The position numbers and the translations under genes were made by a program. A stretch of DNA of 33,716 nt from JBAWAP01 sp049589355 (GTDB taxonomy: Bacteria > Chloroflexota > Anaerolineae > VGOG01): assembly GCA_049589355.1 (NCBI GenBank), contig JBAWAP010000204.1, forward strand, positions 1 to 33,716. The letters run 5' to 3'. Each line of letters opens with the position of its first letter. Position 1 is the first letter of the stretch. Under the pieces are notes generated by a model, which saw nothing but the letters and a program-made list of their open reading frames with translations, was not told the origin of the DNA and did not search any database. This document shows positions 21,192 to 29,372 of this stretch, piece by piece.

Positions 21192-23658
21192 CTCCTCCTC
21201 CCAGGACTTCGGCGACCCCTGGCACTTCCCTCCAGCGGCGCAAGCGCTTGGCCAGTTGCTCGCGTGTCTGCTCGTTCTCCGCCTTGATGCGCTCTACCCC
21301 CAACTCCTTCAACGTCTGATCCATCTCGGTGATCACGTGGGCATATTTCTGCCCTTCGGCGGCCGAGATCCACTCCACGCGGAAACGCTCGGGGGAGATA
21401 CCCATTTTCACCAGCGTAGAGGCAAGCCTCTCGAAGCGCTTGGCCGCGTGCTGCTGACCGGTGATGTAGTGGCAGTCCTGGGGATGGCAGCCGGAGGCCA
21501 GCACCATCCCCGCGCCCAGCCGGAAGGCCTCGAAGATGAAGTCTCCATCCATTCGTGCCGAGCACATGACCCGGATTCCTCGCGAGGTAGCAGGGTATTC
21601 GAAGTGACTGGTACCGGCAGTGTCCGCTCCGCCGAAGCTGCACCAGTGGCACATGAAGGCCAGAATCTTCTCCTCCGGCTTGTCCGCCAGGAGGGCGTGC
21701 ATCTGGGCCAGGATCTGGGCGTCGGTGAAGTGCATCTGGGTAATGGCATTGTGGGGACACTCAGCCACGCAGGCCCCGCAGCCGTGGCAGATGGCCGGGA
21801 TGACGTGTGCCGCCTGACCAGGCTCGGCGATGATAGCGTTATAGGGGCATTTGGTGTTGCAGATACCGCATTTCTTCCCTGTAGCGTTGATGCAGCGATC
21901 CTCCCACACGTAGGCCACGATGGGCTCGATCTGCCACTTGTCAACGGCCATGATGCGCCCCGCTCGGGCGGCGGCACCGCTGCCTTGAGCCACGCTGGCC
22001 GGGATGTCCTTGGGACCCTGGGCCGCCCCGGCCAGGAAGACTCCCTCGGTGGGGGTGTCAATCGGCCTCAGCTTGGGGTGGTACTCCATGTAGAAGCCGC
22101 TGGGATCGTTGGGGATGGTCAGCGCCTGACCCAGGATGTTGGCCTCCTGGCGGGGCACGGCAGCCGTGGAGAGGACGACCATCTCCGCCTCCAGCTCTAT
22201 CACCTCCCCCAGGTTTCTGTCCTCGGCCTGGATGATGAGGTTCTTGGTGTCTGGATCCTCGGTGATCTGAGCCGGGCGTCCCGGGATGAAGCGGATGCCC
22301 TCGTTGCGGGCCCGCTGGTAGAACTCCTCATAGCTCTTGGCCGGGGTGCGGATGTCAATGTAGAAGATAGTGATCTCCATGTCGGGGTACATGCCCTTCA
22401 GCACCAAGGCATTCTTGATGGTATACATGCAGCAGAAACCGGAACAGTACTCATGGTAGCGGCTGTCCCGCGAACCCACGCACTGGACGAAGGCCACGCG
22501 TCGGGGTATCTGGCCATCGGAGGGACGGGTAAGCCTTCCCACGGTGGGGCCGGCGGAGTTGTGTAGCCTCTCCAGTTCGATGGCGGTGAGGACGTTGTCG
22601 TAGTGGCCGTAGCCGTACTCCTCGATGGGGGTAGGGTCAAAGGTATCGAAACCGGTGGCCACGATGATCGTCCCTATGTCCAACTCGATCTCCTCCGGCT
22701 GCTGGCAGAAGTCAATTGCGTGCAGGCTGCCGCAGGCGTCCACGCACTTGTAGCACTCGATACAGTTGTCAATGTCAATGGTGTAGATCAGAGGGACAGC
22801 TTGTGACTGCGGAACGTAGATCGCCTTACGGGGAGCTATGCCCTCCTCGAACTCATTGGGTATCTCGATAGGGCACACTGGAGCGCAAAGGCCGCAGCCA
22901 TTGCACCTATCCTCCAGCACATAGCGAGGCTTCTGGAGCACCTTAACCTTGAAGTTACCGATATAGCCGCTGACCTCCTGCACTTGAGCGTAGGTCAGGA
23001 GGGTGATCTTGGGGTGACGCGCCGCGTCAACCATCTTCGGGGCCAGAATTCATATCGAACAGTCCATAGTGGGGAAGGTTTTGTTCAGTTGGGCCATCCT
23101 CCCCCCGATGGAGGGCTCTTTCTCCACGATGTAGGTCTCGACCCCCATGTCTGCCAGGTCGAGGGCGGCACTGATGCCTGCGATCCCCCCGCCGATGACC
23201 AGGGCCCTTTTGGTGACCGGCACCTCGATCATCGTCAGAGGAGTGAGGTAGCGCGCCTTGGCCACATGGCTGGCCACCATATCCTTGGCCTTCTGCAGGG
23301 CTGCCTCCGGATCATGGGAATGGACCCAGGTATCCTGCTCCCGGATGTTGGCCATCTCGAAGAGAAAGGGATTCACCCCTGCTTCGGCCACGCAGGCTCG
23401 GAAGGTGGGCTCATGGAGGCGGGGGCTGCAGGCGGCCACCACCACTCGATTCAAGTTATGTTCTTTGATGTCCTGCTGGATAAGGGCCTGGCCGGAGTCG
23501 GCACAGGCGTATTGAGAATCCTTGGCTATCACCACTCCGGGCAGTGTGGCAGCGTACTCGGCCACCTCCCGCGGGTCAATCACCCCGGCGATATTCGACC
23601 CGCAATGGCAGACGTAGACGCCGATGCGCAGGTCTTCGTTTCCGTTGTCTCCTGCCAT
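21172..23658 (-). CDS. hdrA: Selenocysteine-containing HdrA fused to an MvhD-like domain (UGA at 23052-23050 read through)
   Basis: From the ATG at 23658 (GAGGAG 5 nt before) to 21172 the frame is open for 828 residues except one UGA, codon 203. The parts before and after join in the same frame as FPTMDCSI-U-ILAPKMV; relatives read DCS.CILAPKMV, so UGA stands for the conserved Cys. Domains: N-terminal Cys17/Cys19 region (VCHCGSNI), FAD/NAD fold GGGIAGISAALDLA (156 on), four ferredoxin motifs (Cys252-262, Cys299-309, Cys589-604, Cys624-634), then a C-terminal MvhD-like [2Fe-2S] domain (about 664-788: CHWC 670/673, Cys699, GCHPQDC 724/729). HdrA carries the bifurcating FAD; the fused MvhD part normally docks a hydrogenase or dehydrogenase. 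Sec needs a selC/selB system elsewhere in the genome. Confidence 0.85.
23013..23052 (-). promoter_or_regulatory. Candidate bacterial SECIS hairpin with its UGA codon
   Basis: UGA is 23052-23050. Downstream on the minus strand, TGACGC (23029-23024) pairs perfectly with GCGTCA (23020-23015) around the loop GGC (23023-23021). Two more G-C pairs lie beneath, beyond a U-C mismatch. The loop begins 27 nt after the UGA and starts with G, within the spacing and loop rules known for SelB-binding bacterial SECIS elements. Function is predicted. Confidence 0.7.
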
Positions 23659-23729
23659 ATTGCTCCTCGTTGTAGGGAACCCAAAATCTCGGACGGGCCG
23701 TTGTCCTTCGGCTGCCCAATCCGTCAAGA

Positions 23730-23764
23730 GGCCGGTCTCCGACCTTACCTGTCGGAGACCGGCC
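23730..23764. repeat. Perfect 14-bp inverted repeat upstream of hdrA
   Basis: Arms GGCCGGTCTCCGAC (23730-23743) and GTCGGAGACCGGCC (23751-23764) with a 7-nt loop lie in the 134-bp gap between the ferredoxin gene and hdrA. No T tract follows on the minus strand, so it is not a clear terminator. It could be a dispersed repeat or an mRNA processing/attenuation stem within the operon. Confidence 0.85.
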
Positions 23765-23792
23765 AGAGAATTTGACCGGCGGTGACGCTGGG

Positions 23793-24293
23793 CTAGCTCT
23801 TATATCGCCCGAGCACCTCCTCAACAGCCAGCTTGCGCCGTGCCCGTTGCGCGCGCCGGTCGGGCGTGGTGAGTTCGAGCGCTTCCTTGGGGCACCACTT
23901 GACGCACTGCGGACCCTCTTCTAGGTCTTCGCACAGGTCGCAGATCTCGGCCAGTTTGGTCTCCGGGTTGATCAAGATCGCGCCGAAGTCGCAGGCCTCG
24001 ATGCACCAGGCACAGCCGTCGCAGCGGTCAGCATCCACGTGGATGATGCCGGTGATCGGGTCTTGGGACAGCGCATCGCGCGGACAGGCGATGACGCAGG
24101 GGGCATCCTCACACGTGCGGCAAGCCACGGACGTAATCAAGATTTCCTCTGCTCGCACCGTGCGGATACGGCTGCGATAGGTGTTGAACTCACCCATCTT
24201 GGTGTATGAGCAGATGTACTCGCACAACTGGCAGCCCACACACTTGCTCGGGTCATTGGCAATGTATTGGTACTTGGAAGTTGATACAGGCAT
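23793..24293 (-). CDS. Four-cluster ferredoxin, electron-transfer subunit of the tungsten enzyme
   Basis: The protein has 166 residues and sixteen motif cysteines in four [4Fe-4S] sets: Cys18/21/24/28 (CVGCQLCEYIC), Cys58/61/66/70 (CRTCEDAPCVIACP), Cys91/94/97/101 (CDGCAWCIEAC) and Cys118/121/130/134 (CDLCEDLEEGPQCVKWCP). This is the HycB/DmsB-type pattern also used by the small Fe-S subunits of AOR enzymes and of BamC in class II benzoyl-CoA reductases. It starts 9 nt after the oxidoreductase gene, whose stop lies in its ribosome-binding region (GGAGAG). It most likely takes electrons from the tungstopterin subunit and passes them to HdrA. Confidence 0.9.
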   Translation of the reverse strand: MPVSTSKYQYIANDPSKCVGCQLCEYICSYTKMGEFNTYRSRIRTVRAEEILITSVACRTCEDAPCVIACPRDALSQDPITGIIHVDADRCDGCAWCIEACDFGAILINPETKLAEICDLCEDLEEGPQCVKWCPKEALELTTPDRRAQRARRKLAVEEVLGRYKS

Positions 24294-24302
24294 GGCTCTC
24301 TC

Positions 24303-26189
24303 CTATACCCCGATTTCCTCGGCGACATCATCCATCCCCAATGCGATCAATTTCTCCTTGGGAATCAATCCATCCTTGGTCCAACCTTTGGCCTCGTAGT
24401 ACAGCTCCTTCATGTACTCCAATTCCTCTTCCGTCACCACGTATCCGGCCGAGGGACCTGTTGTCATTGGATCGTGGTGGACCCGGTAGGGTAGGTGGTC
24501 ATCGGCGCGGGTCCATCCCTCGCGGATGTTGAAGGCTTTCTTGATCGTGTGCGCTCGCTCGCCAATCAGGTCAACGTCCTCGTAGCCGTAGTTCCAGCCC
24601 GTCGTGGCGTTGATCAACTGGGCGATGGCCGGCCACGCACCAGCCCGGTCGGCCTTGCCGGTGAAGCAGCGGCGGATGAACTTGCACAGCGGCAGCGTGT
24701 CGTAGACGGCGGCGTATTCCTCGGAGTCTTTGGCATGCCTGCCCCGCGTGTCGTCCACGGTGAAACGGTCGGCCTCGCCCTGGATGTCTACGTCGTAGGC
24801 CGCCGAACGGTTGTGGCAAGCGCCGCGCGTGACCACCGCCGCCCCCAATGCAAAGGTTTTCAACCCGCGCATGTCGTAGCCGGGCGCCTCCAGCCCCTTG
24901 ATGTGCATAGCCCACTTGTAGGTTTCCGTGCCCCGTTCAGCGTCAACCTGGGCACTGGCCCGTTTGGTGCCCTGAGCCAACAGATCGCCGATCCCCTCGC
25001 GGTCACCGATCATCTCGGCCAGCGTGACGGCGGCTTCAGCGTTGCCGAAGTTCGGTTCGAAGCCCTCGGGGTACTTGGCGCACTTGAAGTCCTCCTTCTT
25101 GAAGATGCCCCGCTCAAAGGTCTCCATCGTCCAGCCGATGGTGACCCCCGTGCTCATCGCGTCCATGCCATCCTCGTCGCAGATGTCAATGAGCTTGATC
25201 GCCGCCTGTGCGTCGCTCACGCCGAGGTTGGAGCTGACCGCAAAGAGCGATTCGTACTCGATGCCGGTCATCGCCCCGGCGTAGGGGCCGTCCTTGGCCC
25301 GGCGCATCTGCTCGCAGGCGATGGGGCACTGGGCGCAGGCAATGGTCTTGACCTTGAAGTGCTCGTAGAAGTACTCGCCGCTAATGAGTTCGGCGTGCTC
25401 GAACACGCCCTGCTGATAGTTGCGTGTCGGCAACAGGCCCAGCTTGTTCAGGTTGAGCACGTTGGAGGACGTGCCCAAGATGCGATACTTCTGGGTATAC
25501 GGCCCCTGAGCCATCTTGGAAATGTCGTAAGACAGTTTGAGCAATGTTTCTGGGTCGGCCACGCGCAGGCCGTGCGTGCCGCGCACCGAAAGCGCCTTGA
25601 GTTTCTTGGAGCCCCACACTGCGCCGTGCCCGGTGCGCCCGGCTTGGCGGCCGTCGTTGGTCACGTTGGCGAACAGGACCAGGTTCTCGCCCGCCTTGCC
25701 GATGGTGGCGGAGCGCACCTGGTCATCGCTCACCTCCTCACGGATGGCCTCCTCGGTCTCAAACGTCTCCAGCCCCAAGAGGTGCGAGGCGTCGCGGAAC
25801 TCCACCCGGTCGTCATCCACCAGGACGTAGACCCACTCCTCGCTGGCCCCGTGGACCACGATGCCATCCCACCAGGCACGCTTGAGCGCCACCGCGAACC
25901 AACTGCTCGACATGCTGTCGCCGAGAAAGCCGGTCAACGGCGATTTGCTTGCTAGGCCGTATTTGGCCCCTACTGGCACTGGCGTCCCGGCGAAAATGCC
26001 GCCGGCAATGCAGACGGGGTTGCCGGGAGAGAGCGGAGCACAGCCCACCTCGATATTCTCCCAGCAAAGCCGGCTGGCCATGGACACACCGCCGATGTAG
26101 ATCTTGTACCACTCCTCCGGCTTGGATTCGCTCCAAGTCCTGCGGGTGGTCAGATCAATGTGAAGAATTTTGCCACTGTAGCCATACAT
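24303..26189 (-). CDS. Aldehyde ferredoxin oxidoreductase-family tungstopterin enzyme
   Basis: The protein has 628 residues, the usual size of the AOR family. It starts MYGYSGKILHIDLTT. The [4Fe-4S] cluster next to the bis-pterin tungsten site is bound by Cys285, Cys288, Cys292 (CAQCPIAC) and Cys502 (DTLPLCKF). Other family blocks are TGHGAVWGSKKLKAL, GIEYESLFAVSSNLGV, KGLEAPGYDMRGLK and TRGACHN. Family members oxidise aldehydes, reduce carboxylic acids, or, as BamB, reduce the benzoyl-CoA ring; the substrate cannot be told from sequence. No CoA, aromatic or aldehyde-pathway gene is in the window. AGGAGG precedes the ATG and lies inside the last codons of the MoaD-like gene, so the two are coupled. 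Confidence 0.92.
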   Translation of the reverse strand: MYGYSGKILHIDLTTRRTWSESKPEEWYKIYIGGVSMASRLCWENIEVGCAPLSPGNPVCIAGGIFAGTPVPVGAKYGLASKSPLTGFLGDSMSSSWFAVALKRAWWDGIVVHGASEEWVYVLVDDDRVEFRDASHLLGLETFETEEAIREEVSDDQVRSATIGKAGENLVLFANVTNDGRQAGRTGHGAVWGSKKLKALSVRGTHGLRVADPETLLKLSYDISKMAQGPYTQKYRILGTSSNVLNLNKLGLLPTRNYQQGVFEHAELISGEYFYEHFKVKTIACAQCPIACEQMRRAKDGPYAGAMTGIEYESLFAVSSNLGVSDAQAAIKLIDICDEDGMDAMSTGVTIGWTMETFERGIFKKEDFKCAKYPEGFEPNFGNAEAAVTLAEMIGDREGIGDLLAQGTKRASAQVDAERGTETYKWAMHIKGLEAPGYDMRGLKTFALGAAVVTRGACHNRSAAYDVDIQGEADRFTVDDTRGRHAKDSEEYAAVYDTLPLCKFIRRCFTGKADRAGAWPAIAQLINATTGWNYGYEDVDLIGERAHTIKKAFNIREGWTRADDHLPYRVHHDPMTTGPSAGYVVTEEELEYMKELYYEAKGWTKDGLIPKEKLIALGMDDVAEEIGV

Positions 26190-26191
26190 AG

Positions 26192-26476
26192 TTAACCTCC
26201 TGCTGATACAGACATTAATATGATCCGATCACCATCACTGGGGCTGTCATCCATCTGATTCGCTTGAATCATTCGCTTTGCATTCAGATTGAGAATGTTG
26301 GGGGTCTGCAGCGTCTCGCCATTGGGCTGAATCACGTTCCCGATCATTGCCGGGTACCTGGTTCCCAGTGTGCGCACAATGTCACGAAACGTTGTGCCCT
26401 CCTCCAGATCTAACGCAATTTCTTTTACCCCTGCTGCGAATCTGGAAAGCCCCAGAAATTCCATGTGGATACGCAT
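26192..26476 (-). CDS. MoaD/ThiS-like ubiquitin-fold sulfur carrier
   Basis: The ATG at 26476 has GGGAGGTGA 4-5 nt upstream and gives 94 residues. It begins MRIHMEFLG and ends in the exposed Gly-Gly of a sulfur carrier (LMSVSAGG), after the typical D-G-D-R-I core. MoaD donates sulfur for the dithiolene of molybdo/tungstopterin, and its place directly before the tungsten enzyme fits that role. The gene ends 2 nt before the next start, and its 3' end supplies the next ribosome-binding site. The long middle insertion (PNGETLQTPNILNLNAKRM) is more than in short MoaD and like carriers found in AOR operons. The first gene of the operon. Confidence 0.85.
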   Translation of the reverse strand: MRIHMEFLGLSRFAAGVKEIALDLEEGTTFRDIVRTLGTRYPAMIGNVIQPNGETLQTPNILNLNAKRMIQANQMDDSPSDGDRIILMSVSAGG

Positions 26477-26779
26477 ATTCACCTCCCCAGGGCTTGTCAA
26501 GCCCACTGCCTCTTTAACCCAATTGTAACTCAGTTGTGTTAGAACAACACTAGAGAGATATTAGAGTCTTGTTAGAATTTGGCACAAGACTCCCCTTGGC
26601 CATTACTTAACTACCGCCTTTATCCTGGCTTGCCTCCTGCCTCCTGCTTCTTGCCCTCTGCAGTCCGCTCATTGCGCTCGCTCGATAGCTTATAGCTGAT
26701 AGTCCACTTGCTGCATTCGCTAATAGCTGATAGCCCACCGTCAGCCATCGGCTATCTGCTATCGGCCATCCGCTAGGCG
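26477..26779. other. Intergenic region of dispersed repeats between gap and the operon head
   Basis: No credible gene is present in these 303 bp. The left half, from the GAPDH stop, contains AGCTGATAGC-type units (26692-26775: CTTATAGCTGATAG, CTAATAGCTGATAG, CGGCTATCTGCTATCGG) and the GCCTCCTGCCTCCTGCTTCT family (26629-26655) also found inside murE. The right part holds the candidate operon promoter. Confidence 0.75.
26522..26550 (-). promoter_or_regulatory. Possible promoter of the tungsten enzyme/Hdr operon
   Basis: Minus-strand GTGTTG (26550-26545), 17-nt spacer, TACAAT (26527-26522), ending 46 nt before the MoaD-like start. The -35 region overlaps a small inverted repeat GTGTT-GTTCT-AACAC (26550-26536), which could be an operator. 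Weak -35 box, so tentative. Confidence 0.35.
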
Positions 26780-27787
26780 CTACTTGCCGGCAATGTAGTG
26801 AAACAGGTCGGCCACCCGGCAGGCGTAGGCCCACTCGTTGTCATACCAGGCCAATACCTTCACCAAGTTGCCTCCCATGACCATTGTTGAGAGGGCGTCA
26901 ACGATGGCCGAGCGGGGATCGCCCTTGAAATCAATGGAGACCAAGGGTTCCTCACAGACACCAAGTATGCCCTCCATCGGACCTTCAGCCGCCTCCTTGA
27001 AGGCACCAACAAGTTCCCCCTCGGTCGCATCCTTCCCCAGCAAGGCAACGACATCGATGACGGAGACGGTGGGGGTGGGGACGCGCATGGCTATGCCGTG
27101 GAACTTGCCGGAAAGCTCAGGAATGGTCAGGGCCGCCGCCTTGGCCGCCCCCGTGGTGGTGGGGATCAAGTTCAGCGCTGCCGCCCGCGCCCGCCGCAGG
27201 TCCTTGTGGGGCAGATCGAGGATACGCTGGTCGTTGGTGTAAGCGTGGATGGTGGTCATCAAGGCTTTCTCGACGCCGAATTTGTCGGAAAGCACCTTCA
27301 TTACTGGGGCGATGCAGTTGGTGGTGCAGGAGGCATTGGAGATGATGTGGTGCTTCTCCGGGTCGTACCAATCCTCGTTCACCCCCAGGACGATGGTGAT
27401 GTCCTCGCCCTTGGCCGGAGCGGAGATGACCACCTTCTTGGCTCCTGCTGTCAGGTGCTTGGCTGCCTTCTCCCGAGTCGTGAAGATGCCGGTGGATTCG
27501 AGGACGTAATCCACCCCCAGTTCGCCCCAGGGGAGCTGGGCTGGATCGCGCTCGCACAGGAATTTGCTCTCCCTGTCATTGACCACCAGGGCGCCATCTT
27601 TGACCTCGACAGTGCCGGGGAAGCGGCCGTAGTTGGAGTCGTACCTGAGGAGGTGGGCCATGGTGGGCAAGTCACCGATGTCGTTGACCGCCACCACCTC
27701 CAGCTCATCGGGGTAGTAGTCCAGCATAGCCTTAAAGGACTGTCGCCCGATCCGCCCGAAACCGTTGATACCGACTTTGACTGTCAT
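26780..27787 (-). CDS. gap: Glyceraldehyde-3-phosphate dehydrogenase, type I
   Basis: The protein has 335 residues. The N-terminal Rossmann motif is VGINGFGRIGRQSF, and the adenine-ribose position is VNDIGD (Asp36), which favours NAD. The catalytic block is SNASCTTNCIAP with Cys154, followed by TTIHAYTNDQ with the catalytic His, and the phosphate-binding RRARAAALNLIPTTTGAA. The C terminus is WYDNEWAYACRVADL. It catalyses the reversible oxidation of glyceraldehyde-3-phosphate to 1,3-bisphosphoglycerate in glycolysis/gluconeogenesis. AAGGAGGAG precedes the ATG, and it has its own promoter (27831-27859). No other glycolytic gene is adjacent. Confidence 0.97.
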   Translation of the reverse strand: MTVKVGINGFGRIGRQSFKAMLDYYPDELEVVAVNDIGDLPTMAHLLRYDSNYGRFPGTVEVKDGALVVNDRESKFLCERDPAQLPWGELGVDYVLESTGIFTTREKAAKHLTAGAKKVVISAPAKGEDITIVLGVNEDWYDPEKHHIISNASCTTNCIAPVMKVLSDKFGVEKALMTTIHAYTNDQRILDLPHKDLRRARAAALNLIPTTTGAAKAAALTIPELSGKFHGIAMRVPTPTVSVIDVVALLGKDATEGELVGAFKEAAEGPMEGILGVCEEPLVSIDFKGDPRSAIVDALSTMVMGGNLVKVLAWYDNEWAYACRVADLFHYIAGK

Positions 27788-27830
27788 TTAACTCCTCCTT
27801 CGTTGGGTTGTTACGAATATCACTGACGAT

Positions 27831-27859
27831 ATTATATCATATCTCTTACCTCAAAGCAA
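27831..27859 (-). promoter_or_regulatory. Sigma-70 promoter of gap
   Basis: Minus-strand TTGCTT (27859-27854), 17-nt spacer, TATAAT (27836-27831), with a leader of about 37 nt before the ATG. It lies 34 nt or more after the nuoN stop, so gap can be expressed separately from the nuo genes. Confidence 0.65.
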
Positions 27860-27892
27860 GCTCGCTTTAGCGAAGCCCTGGCAGACTTGCGC

Positions 27893-29371
27893 CTACATGG
27901 CTGCTCCCTGCGCCAACTCGATGAACGGCTGGGGGTAGACCCCGATGACCAGGGTCATCGCGGTTGTCACAGCTAAGGCGACCTTGATGGCCAGCGAGGG
28001 GTTGATGGCTGGGCCTTCGCCGGTTCCCGGCTCGAAGAACATGTAGCGCACTACATTGAGGTAGTAGAAAGCGGCGATCACGCTGTTGATGATGCCCACG
28101 ATGGCCAAGGCGTAGAACTGCACCTGGATGGCGGCCCCGAAGACGAAGAGCTTGCCGATGAACCCCCCGGTGCCGGGAATGCCGGTCAGAGAGAAGAGGA
28201 AGATGAGCATTGTAGCCGCCAGGGCCGGCGAGGTACGAGCCAGACCAGCGTAGTCCTCGATCTGGTTGGAGCCCGTGACCTCCTCGAAGGCGATGACTAC
28301 TACGAAGGCTCCCAGATTGGTGAAGAGATAGGCCAGCAGGTAGATGAGCACCCCGTTGATCCCGGTGAACCGCCCCGCCGATTGCCAGAGCTCCCAACTG
28401 ACTAAACCGATAAGGATGTAGCCAGCGTGGGCGATGCTTGAATAGGCCAGCATGCGCTTGATGTTCCGCTGGGTGAGGGCCACCAGGTTGCCCAGGGTCA
28501 TGGTCACCATAGAGATGCCCGACAGAACTGCTACCCAATCCACCCGGAAATCGGGCAGGGCAGTGAGGAGCACTCGCACCAGGACGGCGAAGCCGGCCGC
28601 CTTGGGGCCCACCGAGAGAAAAGCGGTGATAGGTGTGGGTGCGCCCTCGTAGGCATCTGGCGACCACTGGTGGAAGGGCACCGCCGCGATTTTGAACCCG
28701 AACCCCGCCAGCAGGAAGACCAGGGCCGGGAAGATCAGCCAGCGCAGGGAAGCTTCGGCGGTCCCCAGCGAAGCGGCGATGGCGCTCAAGCTCGTCGTCC
28801 CCGTGACTCCGTAGAGAAGGGACATCCCGTAGAGCATGGCCGCCGAAGCCATGGCCCCGTAAAGGAAGTATTTGATGGCCGCCTCGGTGGATTTGCGATC
28901 CTCGCGCAGATAGCCGGTCAGAATGTACGAGGTGATGCTCAATAGCTCGATGGCTATGTAGATCATGATCAGGTCGGCGCCAGCGGCAACCAGCGTGATG
29001 GCCAAACAGGCGATGAGGAGCAGGCCGTAGAACTCCGCGCGGTAGGGCGTGCGCCCCAGCATGTAATCGAGGGAGGAGAGGATGACCAAGCCGCCGACTA
29101 GTACGGCGATGACCTGGAAGAAAAGAGCGAAGGAATCTACAGCCAGCATCCCACCCAGGATTGGCTCGCTGGGGAGGTCAACGGCGAATAAGAGATAGAG
29201 GGTCGCGCCCAGAGCTAGCACAAGCCCCAACAGGGCCACATAGGGCAACCAGCCCTTCTCTTTCTCATCGCGCCATACCAGATCCAGGCCGAAGACCACC
29301 AACGCTCCCAAAACCAGGAGCAATTGGGGCAAAAGCAGGGTGATGGTTTGCGACAGAGTCAGCTCGAACAC
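27893..29371 (-). CDS. nuoN: NADH-quinone oxidoreductase subunit N
   Basis: The protein has 492 residues from a GTG at 29371, one base after the nuoM stop, so it is translationally coupled (no separate strong ribosome-binding site). About 14 membrane helices are present. The Mrp-type proton channel motifs are visible: IAIELLSITSYILTGY with the conserved Glu, Lys-containing IKYFLYGAMASA, FGFKIAAVPFHQWSPDAYEG, and IKRMLAYSSIAHAGY. It forms one of the three antiporter-like pumping units of complex I. Last gene of the visible nuo run. Confidence 0.95.
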   Translation of the reverse strand: MFELTLSQTITLLLPQLLLVLGALVVFGLDLVWRDEKEKGWLPYVALLGLVLALGATLYLLFAVDLPSEPILGGMLAVDSFALFFQVIAVLVGGLVILSSLDYMLGRTPYRAEFYGLLLIACLAITLVAAGADLIMIYIAIELLSITSYILTGYLREDRKSTEAAIKYFLYGAMASAAMLYGMSLLYGVTGTTSLSAIAASLGTAEASLRWLIFPALVFLLAGFGFKIAAVPFHQWSPDAYEGAPTPITAFLSVGPKAAGFAVLVRVLLTALPDFRVDWVAVLSGISMVTMTLGNLVALTQRNIKRMLAYSSIAHAGYILIGLVSWELWQSAGRFTGINGVLIYLLAYLFTNLGAFVVVIAFEEVTGSNQIEDYAGLARTSPALAATMLIFLFSLTGIPGTGGFIGKLFVFGAAIQVQFYALAIVGIINSVIAAFYYLNVVRYMFFEPGTGEGPAINPSLAIKVALAVTTAMTLVIGVYPQPFIELAQGAAM

Positions 29372-29372
29372 T

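Noticed and set aside
21172..23034. A separate HdrA gene starting at the ATG at 23034, preceded by a distinct small gene ending at 23050
   Set aside because: Both parts are in one frame. The five codons between the UGA and this ATG encode family-conserved residues, and no ribosome-binding site precedes the ATG. One gene with a Sec codon explains it better.
24495..25955. Long plus-strand frame of 486 codons opposite the AOR-family gene
   Set aside because: It is the mirror of a high-GC coding gene. The composition is that of antisense translation, and no family features are seen. The same applies to frames at 12205-13461 and 21256-22566.
24303..26189. Assigning the AOR-family gene as benzoyl-CoA reductase BamB
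   Set aside because: The operon style is similar, but no aromatic degradation genes, no NuoEFG-like subunits and no diagnostic residues known to me support it. I kept the family-level call.
26607..26834. Small minus-strand frame of 75 codons between gap and the MoaD-like gene
   Set aside because: It consists of dispersed AGCTGATAGC and GCCTCCTGC repeats and overlaps the end of gap.
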